Assembly: GCA_008931825.1 (NCBI GenBank)
Contig: QXVZ01000640.1
Span: 1-37,436 of the forward strand
Length of the DNA stretch: 37,436 bases
DNA from: Phallusia fumigata
Taxonomy: Eukaryota > Chordata > Ascidiacea > Phlebobranchia > Ascidiidae
Reading direction: 5' to 3'
The notes under the pieces: generated by a model
The model's database searches: none
What the model was told of the DNA's origin: nothing
Seen by the model: the letters and a program-made list of their open reading frames with translations, nothing else
Made by a program: the position numbers and the translations under genes
Part shown: in pieces, positions 11,001 to 23,260 of the stretch
Numbering within the stretch: the stretch's first letter is position 1
Layout of the letters: every line of letters starts with the position of its first letter

Positions 11001-14000
11001 GTTCGATTTTGAGTGGACAAATGTTTTGCACCAATACACTAGCTAGCATATTTTTTTTTGCGAAAAATTTATGTTTGATACAACCTTTTCCAACTGTTGT
11101 GCTCTTTTCTTGACTTCGCCTTGGTCCCTTATGAAGCCGCCTGCAGCAATAAACTTTGCGTTGGTCACATTGGTAAAACAGCAAACGAGCATAACCTTGT
11201 CAGGCACGGTAAATTAACTAAGAAAAAATGTAAACAAACAGCTAAATTGAATCGTCAGTGACATACCAACTACAAAATTTCAAGACGTGTAAGGAAAATA
11301 AAAAGTATTAATGATTTGACGTTTTGATTTTAGTGGGCGCATCATTATCTGCTTACCCATGCTTTGTCTGAAACTTTTGCTGTGGCAACATTCCGATGTT
11401 TTCCACTCTGTCATCCGCTCCACAAACTATTGAAACCCCACCTAACATCGGTTATGGCAGTCAACGAAGAAGCAAGGGATTTGTTGTTACCGCCGGATGC
11501 ACTTTCTAACCAAACCGTATCGCTAAGTAAATACTATATATATCACGTTTTAATTTTAAGGCCGCAACAAAGGAAAAAATATACCAAGGTTCAAGGCTTT
11601 AAGAGTCATGTTTGCGCTAAACATGTTCGGTTTAATGAAATGAAAACTTTCGTGTAAATCTCTATAACTCGTGATTGTCCAGTACCAAAATTTTAAACAA
11701 CGTGCACCCCCACAAGTTACCAAAAGGCTGAATTATTCTAAAACCTTTATTGTTACGACAGCAAATTAAGCAAAAACCAACCTTAATTGAACAATTTTAG
11801 CAACTAATTAAATCTGAAATTATGTAGGATTAGTGCTTAATTTAAGTAAAAATACGTATTTTTAAGTTGAGACTATGCTTTTATTATATAGGTGGATTGG
11901 AAACAATAAGATACTTCTTTAAGACATTTAATTTGTCACAGATGGATTTACCACGTAGCCTTAAAGAACGAGGTATTTATCATGTTAAAAAACCCTTTTT
12001 CTCAGTTTCCAATAAATATTCCTCGAAATAATTGTCTGTAAAAGTGCCCCAAACTCCCCCTCCGATGTCTACGATGAGAGTCCCCGCCACATAACGCCTT
12101 GTAATGACGGTGTAGCTGCAGCGCGTTCTACCTTGACCCTACAATTGTGCCCTTTTTTGCGCCTCATAACGTTCTAAGGTGATTGATTTAGTGCTACTGT
12201 GTCGATATGTTTTCACCAAGCGAAATAAACTCAACTCAACTCAAACGTCAAAGGCACGACCCTTAAGTTATTAGAATTCGATTTGCTTTCAAAGCTGATC
12301 ACACGCAAAAACCTCTAGTACCTGTGATTTTTGTATCGGAGCTATTACATGTAACGTGCAAATAAACAAGGACTTTGGAACATTAAGTACATTAAGGACA
12401 CTGCCTTGATTAAAATCGGGAACATTTTTGTAGTTGCAGTACACAATACCTTTCGAATAATTGGTTACTTCTAGTTGTTAAGCCTTAAATCTTCACCTGG
12501 TGACCTGAGTGGTGAAAAACAAATCTCTTTTTTAACGAACAGCCATTGACTGATTTTATGTTTGTGGCATAGCTTTACTATTATCAATTGGATTTAAACA
12601 TCCTTAAGGATTTAAACAAATACACAAACGTAAGCGTACTGTTTAAGGTGTGGACGATCCAACACTGCTTCCAAATTATCATTACCGTGATGATGCATTG
12701 GATTTATGGGGGGCGATTCAGATCTACGTCAGCAACGTTGTTACACATTTCTACAAAAGTAACAAGGTAACATAATTTTGCTGTAAATACGGCTTTTGTG
12801 AGCCATATGATCATCGTTGGTTCGTGAAAAAAGAACAACAAGAATGATTTTCGACAACAACCGTTGCAGAGCATCTGTTTTCAAACAATGTTATTTATTC
12901 CAAGGTATATCAAAATAATATATATTTCACCAAACAAGTAATTATAACAGGATGTGGAAAATGATTCTGAGCTTCAACTTTGGGCGTACGAGCTTGCTCA
13001 CGAAGGATTCGGCTGGCAAGATGGAGATACAAGGGGAATGCCCAACAAAATTGAATCAATTCAAGAATTAGTAATTAAGTCTTAGCTATATATTGTAGTT
13101 GGCACATGGAATATTTTCAGAACAGGTATTTTGTAGATTCGCATTTGCACAATCATAATATTTACAAGCTCGGCACAACACGCAGCTGTCAACTTTGGAC
13201 AATTTGAAAATCACCGATTTGTTCCCAATGCGCCATCAGCAATGAAGTTACCTCCGCACAAAAAAGGAGAGGTAAAACCGAATATAAGATTGCGCTAGAG
13301 GTAAAATAACATAAAAATGACATTTTGTGTTTGTAGTTATTTATTTACAGCTTGTACTTTTTGGATGTTAGGGAAAATAAAAAAGTAGCGTTTCATAGTT
13401 AAATTTGTCCTAAAATATGGTTTTCGGACCCTAAATGGCGACGTACCTTTAAAAAAGCGCTATATTTCTGAATCTATTCCTAGTCATGCGCAAACTTTAG
13501 AGACAGCTTTGCAGTTTAAAAAGGATTCCAAACACAAATAAATTATTACAAATGTTATATGTCACAGGGTAGCGTGGAAAGGATCATGGAATCTCTTCCC
13601 GGTCCTTTAATCGGTTCTGCGGCTGTTGCATTAACTTATGCAATGTCAATGTGTGCAAAAGACGAGGTAAGTCGTTTTACGTGCAAGCATTTCATTTTAT
13701 CTGTGGCCACGAGATTTTGGTTGTGTTTTTATCCGCCTGAGCATAAAACAACCAAGCGTGGGCACATTTTTTGTAACGAACATTCACTCAACCTCATATT
13801 AAAAAATAAATAGTAATAGACAAAACTGTGTGCTGGCCACAAGTTACAAACGGAGTCAAACTGCTTCGGTTTACCAAGAAACAAACAAAATGCTCAATAT
13901 TGATTGTAATCGTTGGTATTACTATTAAACAACGTTTAACTATACAAAAATCGTTTTTCCGTTATTATGGTGTCCATAGCATGACAAATCGAACTAAACT

Positions 14001-14267
14001 AAAATCGTGGCTGCGTGTATAGTCTTAAGTCAAACATAGGTTGATGGCTATTTGTCAACATGACGAATGACATGCGATGACCTTTAGGTTTTTCTTGGTG
14101 AGTTTGTGGAGCGACTGTTTGTCGAAAAAGAAGTCATTAATTTCCAGAAGGACTTTAAAGCCGATTTGCTGAAACTGAGTCGAAAATTCAACAACAGAAA
14201 CAGATCACTCAAGCATCCATACTGTTTTCTGCTTCCTGAAAACATTCCTGCTGACATTAATGCTTAA
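8010..14267 (+). CDS. Lipoxygenase gene A (PLAT + LOX domains, 14 exons)
   Basis: Animal-type lipoxygenase, about 676 residues (human 5-LOX is about 674), expected to oxygenate polyunsaturated fatty acids with a non-haem iron. Coding exons: 8010-8036, 8266-8458, 8591-8722, 9100-9357, 9592-9673, 10069-10230, 10372-10626, 11334-11526, 11892-11972, 12648-12766, 12951-13070, 13137-13271, 13568-13666, 14088-14267. All introns are GT-AG. The start is the ATG opening MEEYILKIQ, the first PLAT strand, which matches the starts of the three sister genes. PLAT covers roughly residues 1-115 ([15 protein letters not shown] core). Iron ligands: His372 and His377 in HHYLLTH, His554 and Asn558 in [11 protein letters not shown]. 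The last residue is Ala, not the usual Ile. An N at 10191 shifts exon 6 out of frame; its flanks repeat ATGC, and the sister exons are 157 nt (exon 6 here is 162), so this is a contig-join error. Positional specificity cannot be assigned. Confidence 0.95.
10191..10191. other. Contig join (N) inside exon 6 of gene A
   Basis: The context is AATATGC-N-ATGCTTGAA: the two contig ends share ATGC. Counting the N and one ATGC as surplus makes the exon 157 nt, exactly as in genes B and C, with the reading GNMLESGKT. Confidence 0.85.
12040..12245 (+). mobile_element. Possible non-LTR (LINE/SINE) 3' tail in intron 9 of gene A
   Basis: A GC-richer stretch unlike the surrounding intron ends in GCGAAATAAAC followed by CTCAA repeated three times. 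A short terminal microsatellite after an AATAAA-like word is typical of 3' ends of non-LTR elements. No RT-coding remnant is visible and the clade cannot be named. Confidence 0.4.
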
Positions 14268-16024
14268 ACTACATTATTGATTTTAAACAAATGTTCCCAT
14301 AAGATACAATGCTAGTACAAATGTATATTATCGTTTCATTATGAAATGAAAGTTATTTTTGTAAGTTTGTGAGCTATACTGGTTTAGTAAACTTTATCGT
14401 TTGCTGCCTTGAGTCGGTTGGCTCAGAGCATGGCGTCAATTAACCACGTTTTTATTTTTTGCTGATCGAACTTAATCTTAAAGTTATACGTTCTCGGATT
14501 CATTTTTTGATGTGATCAGCGCAAACCTTGCATACTAAAAGACTGATGCTTTGAGGCGTGTTGTTCCAATGTTCGCGTTGCACTAAAGCACGCCGCAACG
14601 TCGGTTTCAACTCAACAATGTTACTGTAAATACAAACAGCTTTATCCACATCGTGTGCTAAATAATAACAACTTGAGTTGGCATGAATAAACATAGACCA
14701 GTAAACATAAAACATCGTGCGTCATTCAACTATTGTTACCATAAGCTAGAGCTGCACACTTGCGAGGTGACAATGGGACGCATTTTCGCTGCCGATCCGG
14801 TTGCGGAAATGAAAATTTAAAAATGTTTTAATTTTAATCATGCTTAAATTACTCGTTTTGAGAGGTTGGATATGAATAAAGTCTGCCTTGGGTTTGACCC
14901 TAGTTCTGTCAATGTAGCCTTCACTGACCAAAGAATATTATCAAGAGCCGCATCACTGATGTGGTGTAAAAATATTTTTGTATCTGAGACAAAGCAAAAC
15001 CACTTAAAACATGAATTATTAATTTACAGACATAGTTTGTAAATACAGTTGTTGGGCAGTGGCTAACAATCCGCCAAGGCGGCATTTCGTGGTGATCCAA
15101 AGTGCGGAACAACATGTGTTAACATTTAATTTTGTGCGAAATGAAAGATTGCTGCAGTTTGACTTTTTGTGGTCAGATAGATGATAGGTTACACTGGTGG
15201 TTTACAAGAAAGTTATTTCAGTGTATGCAAGTGACTGCAAGAAAGATATCATGTGTTTTGTAAAGGTTATGAGCAGAAGGCACAAGGAAATGACGCATTG
15301 CAATGAGGCCCAAACGGATGTCACGAAAATGCTTTGAAGCGCCTTTAGCAAAATGCCTCGTGACATTTTTATGATCTAAACCGCTAGCTACATTAATAAA
15401 CGACTAAGTGAGATTAATGCGTTAAACGCATGTCAGGGCGCGGCAAGTTAACGTCGCGTATTCAGATTAAAATCTGCAATTGGCTTTATGGTGCAGCGTA
15501 TGAAACAGCACTCAAAAAATACACTCAACTAAACCCGATCAAAACATTGCCCCCCGGTGTGCATACGACGTAAGTGGTCGATTCATACAGATGTTTAAAT
15601 GAATAAATTAGGCTGATATAATTAGACATTTTTGGCAATTCTTGTTGGCGTCAAGGGGTTAAACACGTAATTTAAACGTGGAAAACTTAATCGCCGAATT
15701 ACAATTTTAAATTTACCGATCAACACCAAATTTTGGATTTTTGTGCGTTTAAATGCATTAAATTTTCCTAGGAAAAGGTCGACATTTTCGAGTTTTAGGG
15801 TAATCAACGCAACAGAATTTCCCTGCCCCACAGCAATGTAATAGCTCGCTAGTCATGTATATGTCCCGTCGTGACGCGCGTCGTAGTCACTGTCAGATAT
15901 CGTGTTGTTTGCGCACTGTGCAACCGGATAACGTTTGTTTATGCTTCCAAGCTGTTAACAATTGTGCTTTCAAAATAATTGTTTGGCGACAGGGAAAAAG
16001 CAGATTAAAAGCGGAAAGGTAATC
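14268..16024. other. Intergenic region A-B, no gene recognised
   Basis: It holds the 3' region of gene A and the 5' region of gene B. AATAAA occurs at 14686 but is 420 bases past the stop. GTTTGGCGACAG ends at 15992, a possible acceptor 32 nt before the gene B start. Short ORFs here show no family signature. Confidence 0.5.
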
Positions 16025-19000
16025 ATGGAAAAATTTGATTTAACTATCAAGGTAAGTCAAGTTTTCATAGTAGATATACTGTGCTTAACTGACAATTTAA
16101 GTTTAGTTTGTGTTTAAAAAGAGAGTATGCGTATTTTTTAAAACTTTAAGAACATCACAAAAGAACTGGTTTGTACTGTTTTGTTTCTAATCAAAATGGG
16201 TCCTACTCGAAAAATGGAAAAATTCCTCATCACCGAATATAGCGTGTACCTGAACTAATTTTTTAGAATTTTGACTATGCTGCATTTTGTGCAAATTGTG
16301 TGGACTGTAAAACCGACAAAGCAGCAAGCAAGAATGCGCCGTGATAGACAAATAGGTCGTGTGACCAACAAAACTATTGTTAAGCTGTCACAATGAGCAT
16401 TCAAATATCGTTGTCGTTGTGTAACAGAGAAATAATCTGCATCTCAACGAATGATGCTAATATGCATTCCACTCCATATAGTATTGTTGGGTAAAAACAA
16501 AATAAACGCAGATAAGGAATCGGCACAAAAACGTTTCATTTATGCTTCATTTACCTTATTTATTTGTGTACCTTTTCGAAGATTTCATTCACCCAGCCTA
16601 GGAAACATTGGTCTACAGCAATGTGTTAAAAGATGATTTATATACTTTTTACATACCATTTTTTTGCTGCCGTCAGGTAATACGGTAACAAATACTACAC
16701 AACTTAACAGGTTGCAGTTGCATTGCCCGGGGCATATATCCTACAATAGCCGAAGGCACTGAAATAAGTGGCTTCAAAGTGACACCTGGTGTTTGTTATT
16801 AGACTAACGATCGTTACGTGCTGACCGGCACAGATGAAACTGTCCAAGTTAAAATCACCGGCGGAGATGGCAACACGACGGACTGGCACACACTCGATTA
16901 CTTTTTCGAGAACGACTTTGAACCCGGCGCAAAACGGGAATACACAGTTTGCCACCATCACCACGGGAAACCGATCGGACCTCCAGTTATTATTACATTT
17001 CGTAAGAACACTTTTTTATCGTAATGTGTTTTTAACAGGAGAGAAAATAAAAACAAATGGCAAATAGTCTTTAAAGCTTTTTAAAAGCAAAGAAGCCTAT
17101 AAACGATTAACACAAAGAATTGTTTAACGAATTGATACACCTCAATGTATTTTAACCTCCGGTTCCTAAATGCCGGACCTGGTTGGTTTAAAGTTTTACC
17201 TGTCCACAAAACAAATCGGTTTTGGTGCGGTTTGGTCGTATTTGATTAGGAACTTTTTGGGCTTTATTGTATTGACATTTTGCCTGCTGGTGAGAAAAAA
17301 TGCGTTCAGCCGTCCATTTCCGCATGCTTTGCTTGTGGTGAATTATTGTATCCTGTGTACGTCAATGTTTGGTTTGACAAAGATTTTAAACGTTTGGTAG
17401 ACGGTCTTTCTATTTGTGGCTTATAAGCGCGTAGTTTTATTCGTTTCATACAATAGCTGAAAACTGGTCAAACTTAATTAGCTTCTTTGTACTAACGGTT
17501 TTCTATGTTATTACGTAGGCTTGCGTGGAGCCAACCCACTTAAAAATTGGATGGTAGATCATGTGGTCACCGAGCATGAGGACAAAAAGTACAATTTTCC
17601 CGTTTACAAATGGGTGGAGAACGATGAGGTGGCGGTCACAACTGGAGAAGGTAGGGATGTACAACTGTTTCGGCTTCAGGGCATTAAAACATTGAAGCCT
17701 GTGAAAAAACACAGCACAATAACGATTCAGCAGGAGTAATACCGAAAGTGCATTTTATTTAAAACTTCATCAAAATGTCTCGCCGACTAGAACCGCAAAT
17801 CTTTTGATAATGATTACAGCGTTGCGGAACTGTATGCAATACGGTTTCTCTGTTTGTGACTGGCATTTTGGTTTTGCTTGATGGTTCGTGGATGCTTACA
17901 ATCTTGGATGTATCATTTGATAAAAGTTTGTCTAGTCCAAATGCTTTCGATTTGTTTAGTGCCGTGAAAATGTACATTGAAACCAAACACGAACAAAGTA
18001 ATAGTTTCGTTTAAACTGACCACCATAATTTTTCAACAAATAAAACTGATTTTGCTGTTTAGCTCAACTACCTCAAAACGTCGGTAACGAGCTGGTCCGA
18101 AAACTACGAGCAACTGAAATAGAATCTAACCGAACATCGCTGCAATGGAATCCTAAACCATCATCCGATTCCGACCTTGGCTGGGGAATTAACCGATTTT
18201 TGTACGTCGACAAATCTAAGGGAATTCCCCGTACGTTCCGAAAAAATCTGACGCAGAAAGACCGGGACAGCGCGCCGACTTTGGAGTCTGGTGTAAACGC
18301 AGGAATGAAGTTATTTACAGGTAGGAATGTGCTGGTTTGCGTTGTATTCACTGTTTTTTTCTTCGTCGACGTTCATAGAAATACCATGATGTTTAAAATA
18401 TACGCCAATTACCCCGCATTTATTTTTCAGCACCAAACGGTGTTACGGCATTGGACGACTACAAACTGCTCTACAATAAAACAAAGTACGGAGATCCTGC
18501 GTTTATTGATGAGTAAGTAACAAGTTTGCCCAACTGTTTTGCGGATTGATGTTAAAGCTTTTTTTCATGTTGCTTATTAAGATGGAAGCAGGACGCTGAA
18601 TTCGGGAGGCAAGTCTTGACAGGAATATCGCCAAATGTTATTAAGCGATGCAATGAACTGCCCAAAAACTGCAACGTAAGTGAGCAACATGTGGCAAACT
18701 TGCTTGAAACTGGAAAGACGTTGGCTTCGGAGATGCAGGTAATTTGCAGCTGTTGAAGGATCCCTAATTTCGAATAACATGATGTTACATTTTTACAGGC
18801 TGGAAAAATTTACATTGCTGATTTTAGTTTTGTTTCAAATATTCCAAAAAACAAAATCCCATTGACAAACGAATATTTCCATGCTGCGAATTGCATCGGT
18901 TTGTTCTATTCCACACCATCAGGCGATTTTGTTCCGATTGCGATTCAGTTGGTTCCTGGTGATGTTGAATCGGTTTTCACTCCGGCCGATGCAGCACATG

Positions 19001-21910
19001 ACTGGCTCCTGGCAAAGATTTATTTCAGAACTACCCAAAGTGGCCTACACGAAGTAAGACGGTTCAATAAAAACAAACACAACTCGCCTTAAAACGAAAT
19101 CAAAAGAGTTTGCGTAAATAGTGAGAAATTCCATTGTAAAATTTATCCTTGTTTTCTGTTTGTGCGTGTACATCAACTAGATCTTGTATTTTATGTTTGC
19201 ATGTAAACAGCAAAATTAACGACGACTAACTTGATTAAACGTACTTGAGTAATCACTTTTTAAACAGCTAAAGCTTGTCATTATTTACAGCAAAATACTC
19301 GAAATGAGTACATTATTTTTGTCTTTTAGTGGATCACCCACTTCTTTTTGACTCACGGTCTGTCGGAAACGTTCTGCGTGGGAACTTTCCGATCATTACC
19401 GCACTGTCATCCGCTCTACAAACTTTTGAGACCTCATTTGGTGTCGGTTGTGGCCATTAACGAAGGAGCAAGAACAAATCTTATTCCACCTGGAGCTCTA
19501 GCCAACCAAGCCATTTCACTTTGTAAGACTAAGCAAAGAACAGCAGCCAAATACGCTGCAAAAAACCCACTTACATAGTTGTACAACAACCCACAAAAAT
19601 AAAAATAGGGTTTAAAAACTCAAGACTAATTAATAACTTTTATGGATTAAGATATGCCAAAAGGACAACAAATGCGCGTTTAAGACTGAAAATTTATTTC
19701 TTTAGAATACTAGCTTTCTCTTCGATATGACCGCGGCAAGCAAAATTCTCAAACGCAACTTTCTAACTGCACAAAACTCCAGCACGCGCAAACACGTGTT
19801 TCTGTTTTGTTACAGCTGCACTGGGAAGCCTTCGATATATGTACAAAGACTTTGACCTGTCAGATACTGAGGTTCCGAAAAACATCAAGTCACGGGGCAA
19901 GTTAACAACGAACCAAAGATCTCAATAAAATAATAAAACGTCACGTGTCCTTTTAGGTGTGGAAGATCCTTGTCTGCTGCCGAATTATCATTATCGCGAA
20001 GATGCACTAGATGTGTGGCACGCAGTGAATTGCTACGTGAAAAGGGTGGTTAGTTTCTTTTACAGGTGTAATGTGGTAAGTTGACTACTTGACGTGAAAC
20101 AAGATTGTTGATTATCGAACGTTTATTTAAAGTGTTTGACTGCAGGACGTGAAAAACGACTTTGAACTTCAAGGTTGGGCATCTGAGTTGGCGAATGAAG
20201 GACTTGGTTGGCAAGATGGAAACACAAGGGGAATGCCTGAGAAGATTGAATCAGTGGATGAATTGGTAATTATGCAAAACCAATCTTGCTCAAAAATATT
20301 TGCAAGGAAATCTAAGGGACTATTTTTTGTCAGGTTCGCATTTGCACAATCATAATCTTTTTGAGTTCGGCTCAGCATGCGGCAGTCAACTTTGGTCAAA
20401 TGGAAACTTATCAGTTTGTACCAAACGCTCCCGGTTCACTTTTACTTCCTCCACACAAAAAGGGAGAGGTGAGAAAACAATATGCGCATCAAAACAGGAA
20501 CCAAAGTTTTTTTCATAACGTCAAAAATGAAAAACATGTTTAAAAGTATTTATTTAATAACAACGAAACCAAAAAAACATAATAATTGAGGTGCTGAGGT
20601 GGAGATGCTAACTTACATGTTTCAACAGGGAAGTCTGAAAAGGATCCTTGCTTCATTGCCTGGGCCGAAAATCGGTTTGATTCTTGTCACGTTTGCCTAC
20701 GCCCTGTCACAGTACGCTGAAGATGAGGCAAGTTTTTTTCAACTTTTTTTGTATTTTGAGTTAAGCATTTCAAACTTGTTATTCCACATTTGTTGCAAAG
20801 CCACCAACAAATTTGAATGTTTTTTATGAAAAGGTCCAGTAGGTTAAACGGTTGAATATAAAGTTGTTTAAACATGGTTTTAAGTTAGCCTGAAATGACA
20901 AATGCGTTGTTAAAGGTTTACTTNTTTAAAATGTTTGACTTCAGGACGTGAAAAACGACTTTGAACTTCAAGGTTGGGCGTCTGAGTTGGCGAATGAAGG
21001 ACTTGGTTGGCAAGATGGAAACACAAGGGGAATGCCTGAGAAGATTGAATCAGTGGATGAATTGGTAACTATGCAAAACCAATCTCGCTCAAAAATGTTT
21101 GCAAGGAAATCTAAGGGCCTATTTTTTGTCAGGTTCGCATTTGCACAATCATAATTTTTTTGAGTTCGGCTCAGCATGCGGCAGTCAACTTTGGTCAAAT
21201 GGAAACTTATCAGTTTGTACCAAACGCTCCCGGATCACTTTTACTTCCTCCACACAAAAAGGGAGAGGTGAGAAAACAATATGCGTATCAAAACATGAAC
21301 CAAAGTTTTTTTCATAACGTCAAAAATAAAAAAACATACGTTTAAAAGTATTCATTTAATAACAACGAAACCAAAAAAACATAATAATTGAGGTGCTGAG
21401 ATGCTAAATTACATGTTTCCACAGGGAAGTCTGAAAAGGATCCTTGCTTCATTGCCTGGGCCGAAAATCGGTTTGATTCTTGTCACGTTTGCCTATGCCC
21501 TGTCACAGTACGCTGAAGATGAGGCAAGTTTTTTTTCAACTTCTTTTGTATTTTGAATTAAGCATTTCAAACTTGTTATTCCACATTTGTAGCAAAGCCA
21601 CCAACAAAATTTGAATGTTTTTTTATGAAAAGATCCAGTAGGTTAGACGGTTGCATATAAAGTTGTTTAAACATGGTTTCAAGATAGCCCGAAATGACAA
21701 ATGCGTTGTTAAAGGTTTACTTGTTTCTAGGTTTTCTTGGGTGATTTCGTGGAAGATTTGTTTGTCGAAGAAGAAGTCAAACAAATCCAAAAAGATTTTA
21801 AGGCTGATTTATACAAACTTGGCCTTAAGTTTAACAACCGAAACAAATCCCTTAAGTACCCTTACTGGTATCTGCTGCCCGACAAAATTCCAGTTGACAT
21901 TAACATTTAA
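16025..21910 (+). CDS. Lipoxygenase gene B (PLAT + LOX domains; exons 11-13 appear twice)
   Basis: Lipoxygenase of 678 residues if exons 11-13 are counted once. Exons: 16025-16051, 16803-17001, 17519-17650, 18063-18320, 18431-18512, 18582-18738, 18799-19053, 19330-19522, 19816-19896, 19957-20075, 20146-20265, 20334-20468, 20629-20727, a second copy of the last three at 20945-21064, 21133-21267 and 21425-21523, then 21731-21910. Counting both copies adds 354 nt (118 codons) in frame, giving about 796 residues. Iron ligands: His374 and His379 (THFFLTH), His556 and Asn560 ([11 protein letters not shown]), C-terminal Ile678 (ends DINI). The PLAT loop near residues 59-63 reads CHHHH, absent from the sisters. 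The introns after exon 9 (19897) and exon 13 (20728, 21524) begin GCAAGT instead of GT. The possible poly(A) signal is AATAAA at 22148. The start is set by homology of the 9-codon first exon MEKFDLTIK. Confidence 0.93.
20126..21722. repeat. Two ~798-bp copies carrying exons 11-13 of gene B, joined at an N
   Basis: Copy 1 (20126-20923) and copy 2 (20925-21722) are nearly identical through exons and introns, including the GC donor, and differ by scattered substitutions and small indels such as GTGCTGAGGTGGAGATGC versus GTGCTGAGATGC. The break between them is exactly the single N at 20924. Copy 1 ends GGTTTACTT, the same word that ends copy 2 before TTGTTTCTAG-like acceptor sequence. This is what two allelic contigs look like when laid end to end instead of merged. 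Confidence 0.88.
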
Positions 21911-22904
21911 ACGCTGCGCTGTCGGATATTTCATTCACAATGTATTTCTATTATCGCCATTGCTCAACTATTTGTGAAAAGTCGATGTATGCTGTAGTTT
22001 ATAATCAGAAAAACAATGTATTAACAAAGTCGATGGTTAAATTGTTTTTGAAGGTGTTGGTTTCATCAAATATAACAGTCCACAGTGCACAAACTAAGTG
22101 TGACAAATCAACGCCCTTAAAAAATGGGCTATCTAACACCCATCAGGAATAAATTAACGATGGTTAGGTAGGCAAAATTTTTGTTGGTGAGGAAGGTTAC
22201 TGGAACGTCCGCTCTGTGCGCAGCCTGGTGCCGTTCGTCACAGTGGGAACCCTTTATAAAAAAACGCGTCGACCGAATTCCTGTCTTCAGATATGACCCC
22301 CTTGACTAGTGATTCCTAATTATTTTAGGTGTCAAACCCAACTTAGAAACCTTAGGTTTGTAAACATTAAAAATGTTTATTTCCAACAATGGCAACCTCT
22401 CACGAGATAACAACTGCGTGTTACCATATTTTTGCGCAATAGTAGCAACAGAAATGCAAGTCACGTGACAAGTTTCGTTGTAATTTTCGGCTGTTGTATT
22501 GTCAAAAGTGAGAGCCGAGGCTGAGGATCACTGATCCTGACTAACCAATAAATGCTCGGTTTAAAACAATACAATGGCAACAATCAAGACATTATCCGGC
22601 AAGGTATGTTTTACAGTAAAAGTCATCAATCATATCTTGATTATTCACGATACATGTTCTATTTACTACTGTTACTAATACTAGTTAGTCCTTAATTGTG
22701 CTTACAGAAGTTGCACAACGAAAGAAACAAAATCAAAGAGCATACCAACTGTTAGATAACCTGTACTGTATAAGCTCGCGGTTAGGTTCCTTAACAAAGA
22801 TTTCAAGAAGGTTTTCACATTTACGTACTGTATTTGCATTATGTTTTGCTACAAATAGTAAACAGAAAAAAGTTAGCCTTAATTTAACGGGGCCCTTTAA
22901 AACN
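21911..22904. other. 3' flank of gene B and a promoter-like stretch
   Basis: AATAAA at 22148 could end gene B mRNA. TTTATAAAAAA is at about 22253. A perfect E-box palindrome TCACGTGA lies at 22461-22468, and 106 bases later ATG 22574 opens ten codons, MATIKTLSGK, followed by GTATGT. This resembles a short first coding exon with a donor, but no matching second exon was found. Confidence 0.3.
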
Positions 22905-23260
22905 TGATTGTCTGCAAAAAAATTGTTGAACTGAATAAAAGATGTTTGCACAAAAAAATTGTCTGCAAAAAAAAAATGTTGCACTAAAAAACAATGTTTG
23001 CACTAAAAAAAACGTCTGCAAAAAAGTTGTTGTCCTGGAAAAAAAATGTTTGCACTAAAAAAAAATCTTTGTACCGAAAAAAAATGTTTGCACTGAAAAA
23101 AAATGTTTGCAAAAACCCCCTTGAATTGTACTTGTGGGCCACCGTACATTGTGCACATATACAGCGTGCACATTTTTTCCTCTGCACATTTCGTGCACTT
23201 TTTTTCCTCTGCACATTTCGCGCATATTGTGCACTTTTTCGTGTGCACATTTTCGCGCAC
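22905..23260. repeat. Degenerate simple-repeat block (TTTGCAC-A-run then GCACATTT-T-run)
   Basis: From 22905 to about 23117 degenerate units of 17-20 bases of the form AATGTTTGCACTAAAAAA recur about ten times. From about 23155 to 23260 follow TTTTTCCTCTGCACATTTCG and variants with GTGCAC. The second part is roughly the reverse complement of the first. The long ORFs on both strands here (MFALKK-type repeats) are repeat translations, not genes. The block starts right after the N at 22904. Confidence 0.75.

Noticed and set aside
20945-21523. Genuine 118-residue internal repeat in the gene B enzyme
   Set aside because: The duplicate boundary is a contig gap, and doubling the iron-binding exon would wreck the fold; allelic contigs explain it better. 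Kept as a testable finding.
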